Of a stretch of DNA of 64,000 bases, positions 61,870 through 64,000 are shown in pieces. Source of the DNA: Tubiluchus corallicola (Eukaryota; Priapulida; Priapulimorpha; Priapulimorphida; Tubiluchidae); contig JAQGDQ010000400.1 of the NCBI GenBank assembly GCA_030141605.1, positions 1 through 64,000 of the forward strand, read 5' to 3'. Below the pieces are notes generated by a model. The model did no database searches. It was not told the DNA's origin and saw only the letters and a program-made list of their open reading frames with translations. The stretch's first letter is position 1; each line of letters opens with the position of its first letter. A program made the position numbers and the translations under genes.

Positions 61870-61920
<51 letters not shown>

Positions 61921-62581
61921 CTTTCACTCTCTCTCTCTCCCTCCTTCCCTCTGCCCTCCTTCTCTCTCTCCCCAACCTTGCAAAGTCTAGGGCTGGAACT
62001 GATGAAATGTATGAGCCAAATTCATGATACATTTTAATATTTTAGTAAATTTTGGTGATCAAATTTAGCTCTCTCCAAATACGAGTTTTCTGACCTAGCT
62101 TTCTCCTTATTTGTACATCTGCAGTAACTACAAAGCAACAGTTCTGTTCATTGTGAATTGTTGACACACAATGTTCTCTTATTATTTGCTTTAGTAAGCT
62201 AAATGATTAATTTACTGTATGCTCTGCTTTTATGTAGTATGTATGTTGTTTATAAAACGTTAACAATTTAACATACTGATGTGTTATGCAGGATAGAAGA
62301 GATGATAAGTTGAGCACATTAATAAAAATTTCAATTAAATAAATAAAAATTTAATAAGAATTAAAAATAAAAGGCTGTGACACCACAATACAGTCATTAA
62401 CAATTGCACCTTTCAGTCTTTTTTGCAACAATTCGTTCCATGCCATCCGAAGCCTGACAGCCTTGCCAATGATAGTGTGAGCTTGATCAGAATTTGTTAA
62501 CGTCACTTTTAGCCATTCATCGAATACTAGCTGCAGAAGATCAGCACTGGTGTCCACTGCATGGCTAAATAACAGCAAAAT
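56851..62581 (-). CDS. DHX34: DHX34-type DExH-box RNA helicase, C-terminal four exons
   Basis: Exons in transcript order: 62581-62410, 61731-61582, 59759-59640, 57002-56851; phases 0, 1, 1, 1 join perfectly and give 197 aa to the stop. The first encodes the region after the helicase core and OB fold (VDTSADLLQLVFDEW, then AVRLRMAWNELLQKRLKG). The second has DVPYSIRRLLAADKHDMYIG. The third and fourth hold two zinc fingers: C123, C126, H140, C144 (LWTCPHC, then LQHENSC) and C174, C177, H191, H195 (YFCENC, then ILKHKKEH). This order and these motifs match the C terminus of animal DHX34, an SMG1/UPF1-associated helicase of nonsense-mediated decay. The helicase motifs themselves are not in the window. 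No convincing upstream exon is visible between 62582 and 64000. The third exon uses the second AG of TTTCAGCTTAG, since the first would give a stop. Confidence 0.85.
58708..58822. repeat. (CA)n-rich microsatellite
   Basis: About 115 bp of ACAC with ACGC and ACGATC interruptions, in the last DHX34 intron. Confidence 0.95.
59022..59463 (+). mobile_element. Second copy of the SINE body, lacking the 5S head, with (AAC)n tail
   Basis: From GGATGCCCACACTGTATCTC to CCGAGACAGAAGGATGCC this is about 85-90 percent identical to the body of the element at 38834-39367, in opposite orientation relative to the window, and ends in CAACAACAACAACA. It begins exactly where the 5S part would end. A small insertion near 59177-59190 and another near 59325 (AAGTCACTCCAGTGG) distinguish it. 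It lies in a DHX34 intron, antisense to that gene. Confidence 0.8.
60306..60669 (-). mobile_element. Solo LTR of a retrotransposon, 364 bp, with 5-bp target duplication
   Basis: The ends are TGTTGTG and CACAACA, a 7-bp perfect inverted repeat, flanked by GAGAT at 60301-60305 and 60670-60674. Read on the minus strand the layout is that of an LTR: U3 with repeated 37-bp units and heat-shock-type motifs, a TATA-like ATATAAGG at about 60530-60537, and AATAAA at 60379-60374 before the 3' end. No internal coding region, primer-binding site or polypurine tract lies beside it, so it is the product of recombination between two LTRs. It sits in a DHX34 intron, in the same orientation as the gene. Ty3, Pao or Copia class cannot be told from the LTR alone. 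Confidence 0.8.
60559..60655. promoter_or_regulatory. Cluster of heat-shock elements in the LTR U3
   Basis: GAATATTCCAGAA (60643-60655) and GAAACTTCTAGAA (60602-60614) each match the three-unit heat-shock factor consensus GAAnnTTCnnGAA exactly. GAAACTTC at 60565-60572 repeats the core 37 bp away, with an extra GAA at 60559-60561. The 37-bp tandem repeat (60539-60575 and 60576-60612) carries the second and third sites. Confidence 0.6.
61848..61975. repeat. (TC)n polypyrimidine tract
   Basis: About 130 bp of TC and CCCTC repeats in the DHX34 intron just upstream of exon 61731-61582. Frames on both strands through it are not genes. Confidence 0.95.
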
Positions 62582-62947
62582 CTGAAAAAAGACTTACAGA
62601 GTCAAAAAGAAGAAATTTCAATTTATGCCTAGCAACTGTAGAAAATTTGTCCTAATATATACTTTTACCTGGTGCTTATGTAAAAATGACATTAAATAAT
62701 ATGTTGAACATTTGCCCAGTTGATAACATTAGATTGTAAAAGACTAAAGAAAAAAGGCTTCAACTCAGAACAATGATAGTAGATATACAGAAATGTTTAA
62801 ATTATTAACACAAATTTTCGATTGTTTTATGTTGTCTTCAAACATCAGTGACCGTGGCTTAGCTGCAACGCAAGCGTGTGGCGCCTCTCTGCGGACGGTT
62901 TCGTGGCGTCTGCTAAACGAGCACAGCGGCGTGGCTTTCGCTCATCC
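62582..62947. other. No coding exon seen between DHX34 exon and sarcoglycan promoter
   Basis: AT-rich to about 62845, then CpG-richer. I checked the minus strand for a DHX34 exon ending in phase 0; a possible donor at about 62669 is preceded by a stop in the required frame. Confidence 0.5.
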
Positions 62948-63272
62948 TATAAAATAATCTTTGCTGTTGCCTGGTTAATCTAAACTGGGCAGGCACTGCG
63001 CATGGTGAACCAACCGCTCAGTTTTTGACCAGAAGCGATAACGTTACCACACGTTGCTGTGAAGTGAGAAGATTGCAAACGTCGTGTGTGTTTCAAAGAA
63101 ACTCAGCAGCACTAGCTCTTATAGTTATAGTGTTAAACTGCAGCTGCTGCACTCAGTTAATGTGCTCTACAGACAACGTAATAATGGAAATGCTGGCAAT
63201 ATAAAGTTCATTTTTAAGACGTGGCATAATTACGAGCAATGATGATTATTCAGTGACATGCAAGATAAACTT
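62948..63272 (+). promoter_or_regulatory. TATA-box promoter and noncoding first exon of the sarcoglycan gene
   Basis: TATAAAA at 62948-62954 follows a GC- and CpG-richer block (62860-62945). A donor CTT then GTAAGTTA at 63273 and an acceptor TTTTCTTAACAG ending at 63821 would splice a 5' UTR exon to the coding exon starting at 63822. The transcription start is inferred at about 62980. Confidence 0.5.
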
Positions 63273-63821
63273 GTAAGTTATAACTTTCAGCAATGGATGC
63301 CAAATCTATCAAAACGTTATAACTATAATGTTGCAATGAAACAGGGTTTGTGTAAATGACATTTGTTGTTTTATCATACAACAGGCAAACCGAAGTACTA
63401 TAAATTTAACCGTTTTAGTTAACTGTGTGCATAGGGCTCGATGAAATACAATTAATTTTGAAATCAAGCTAAAATTAAAATAGTCAAAGCTATAAGTAAA
63501 CCTTTTGCCACATCACCTGTATGGTTTAGGTCGTTGTAGTTTGTGTTATAATCTGTTTTCAAAAATAACTTTTGTTATGTGTACATGATATAAATTTGAC
63601 ATTAACACTTACGGCTGCAAGTCTTCCTGCAAACTGTTTTTAATTCATATTTGATAAAAACTTTTAGGCCACCAGATACCCTGCTCAACAACCTGTCTTC
63701 GTTGAATTTTAAAAAGTAGTTTATATTGTAAGCTATAGCAACAATATTAAACTATATTTACTAATAATCGAGTGTGAATCAAATTATGCCAAGCAACATT
63801 ATAGTAAGCTTTTCTTAACAG

Positions 63822-64000
63822 CTGCTAACTAACTGAAGTGGTCAAGATGGGAAGTGGTCAAGCACAAGAATACGGAACGTCTGTGGGACAGAGGAAAACT
63901 CAAATTGGTATCTATGGCTGGAGGAAGAGATGTCTTTATTGCTTTCTTCTTGTACTTCTAGTAATGATCATTATAAATCTGGCCTTGACAATATTTCTGA
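63822..64000 (+). CDS. SGCD: Gamma/delta/zeta-type sarcoglycan, N-terminal part (cut by window end)
   Basis: ATG at 63847 opens 51 codons to the window edge. After a short polar N terminus comes [13 protein letters not shown], an almost invariant juxtamembrane motif of gamma-, delta- and zeta-sarcoglycans, and then one TM helix ([18 protein letters not shown]), making a type II membrane protein. In muscle these form the sarcoglycan complex with dystroglycan and dystrophin at the sarcolemma (family knowledge). Invertebrates usually have one gene ancestral to the gamma/delta/zeta group, so the symbol is only a class label. The gene runs divergently from the DHX34 exons. Confidence 0.9.

Noticed and set aside
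62669-62740. Possible upstream DHX34 exon (donor CACCAG then GTAAAAG on the minus strand)
   Set aside because: The frame needed to join exon 62581 in phase 0 contains a stop shortly upstream and no acceptor or OB-fold sequence is seen.

Overview
This is nuclear DNA of an animal. It is AT-rich (roughly a third G+C by eye), has GT-AG introns, canonical AATAAA signals and many microsatellites and transposon relics, and its genes are metazoan: a VIP36-type cargo lectin, a Bcl-2 family member, a TAPP/DAPP-like PH adaptor, the 3' part of a DHX34 RNA helicase and the first exon of a gamma/delta-type sarcoglycan. A marine invertebrate such as a tunicate or another non-vertebrate is plausible, but the sequence alone does not settle the species. 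No bacterial, organellar or CRISPR feature is present.

Layout. 1-2428 is a near-perfect inverted repeat with arms of at least 1041 bp. 2429-12132 has no supported gene, only simple repeats and LINE-like tails. 12133-34340 (+) is a PH-domain adaptor gene whose core exons (27698-34340) are secure. Its proposed first exon lies 15 kb upstream, across an intron holding a hAT MITE, LINE relics, a 43-bp retroposon with an 18-bp target duplication, a 90-bp minisatellite that looks derived from 5S rRNA, and a 0.6-kb pyrimidine tract. 36050-45522 (-) is the VIP36-like lectin with eight coding exons. It converges on the PH gene, and the two poly(A) signals lie about 60 bp apart. Its introns contain a 35-copy 42-bp minisatellite, a complete 5S rRNA-derived SINE with target duplications, and a pogo/Tigger-type MITE. 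50875-52286 (+) is a two-exon Bcl-2 family gene with the classic intron inside BH2. 56851-62581 (-) carries four 3' exons of DHX34, ending in two zinc fingers; their introns hold a second, headless copy of the SINE and a solo LTR whose U3 contains heat-shock elements. 62948-64000 (+) is the TATA-box promoter and first coding exon of a sarcoglycan, cut by the window edge.

The genes are unrelated housekeeping and signalling genes and form no operon or pathway. I did not find a novel enzymatic system. The most interesting structure is in the repeats: two different 5S-derived repeat types, an LTR with a heat-shock enhancer architecture, a CRE/E-box minisatellite, and several transposons with intact target duplications.
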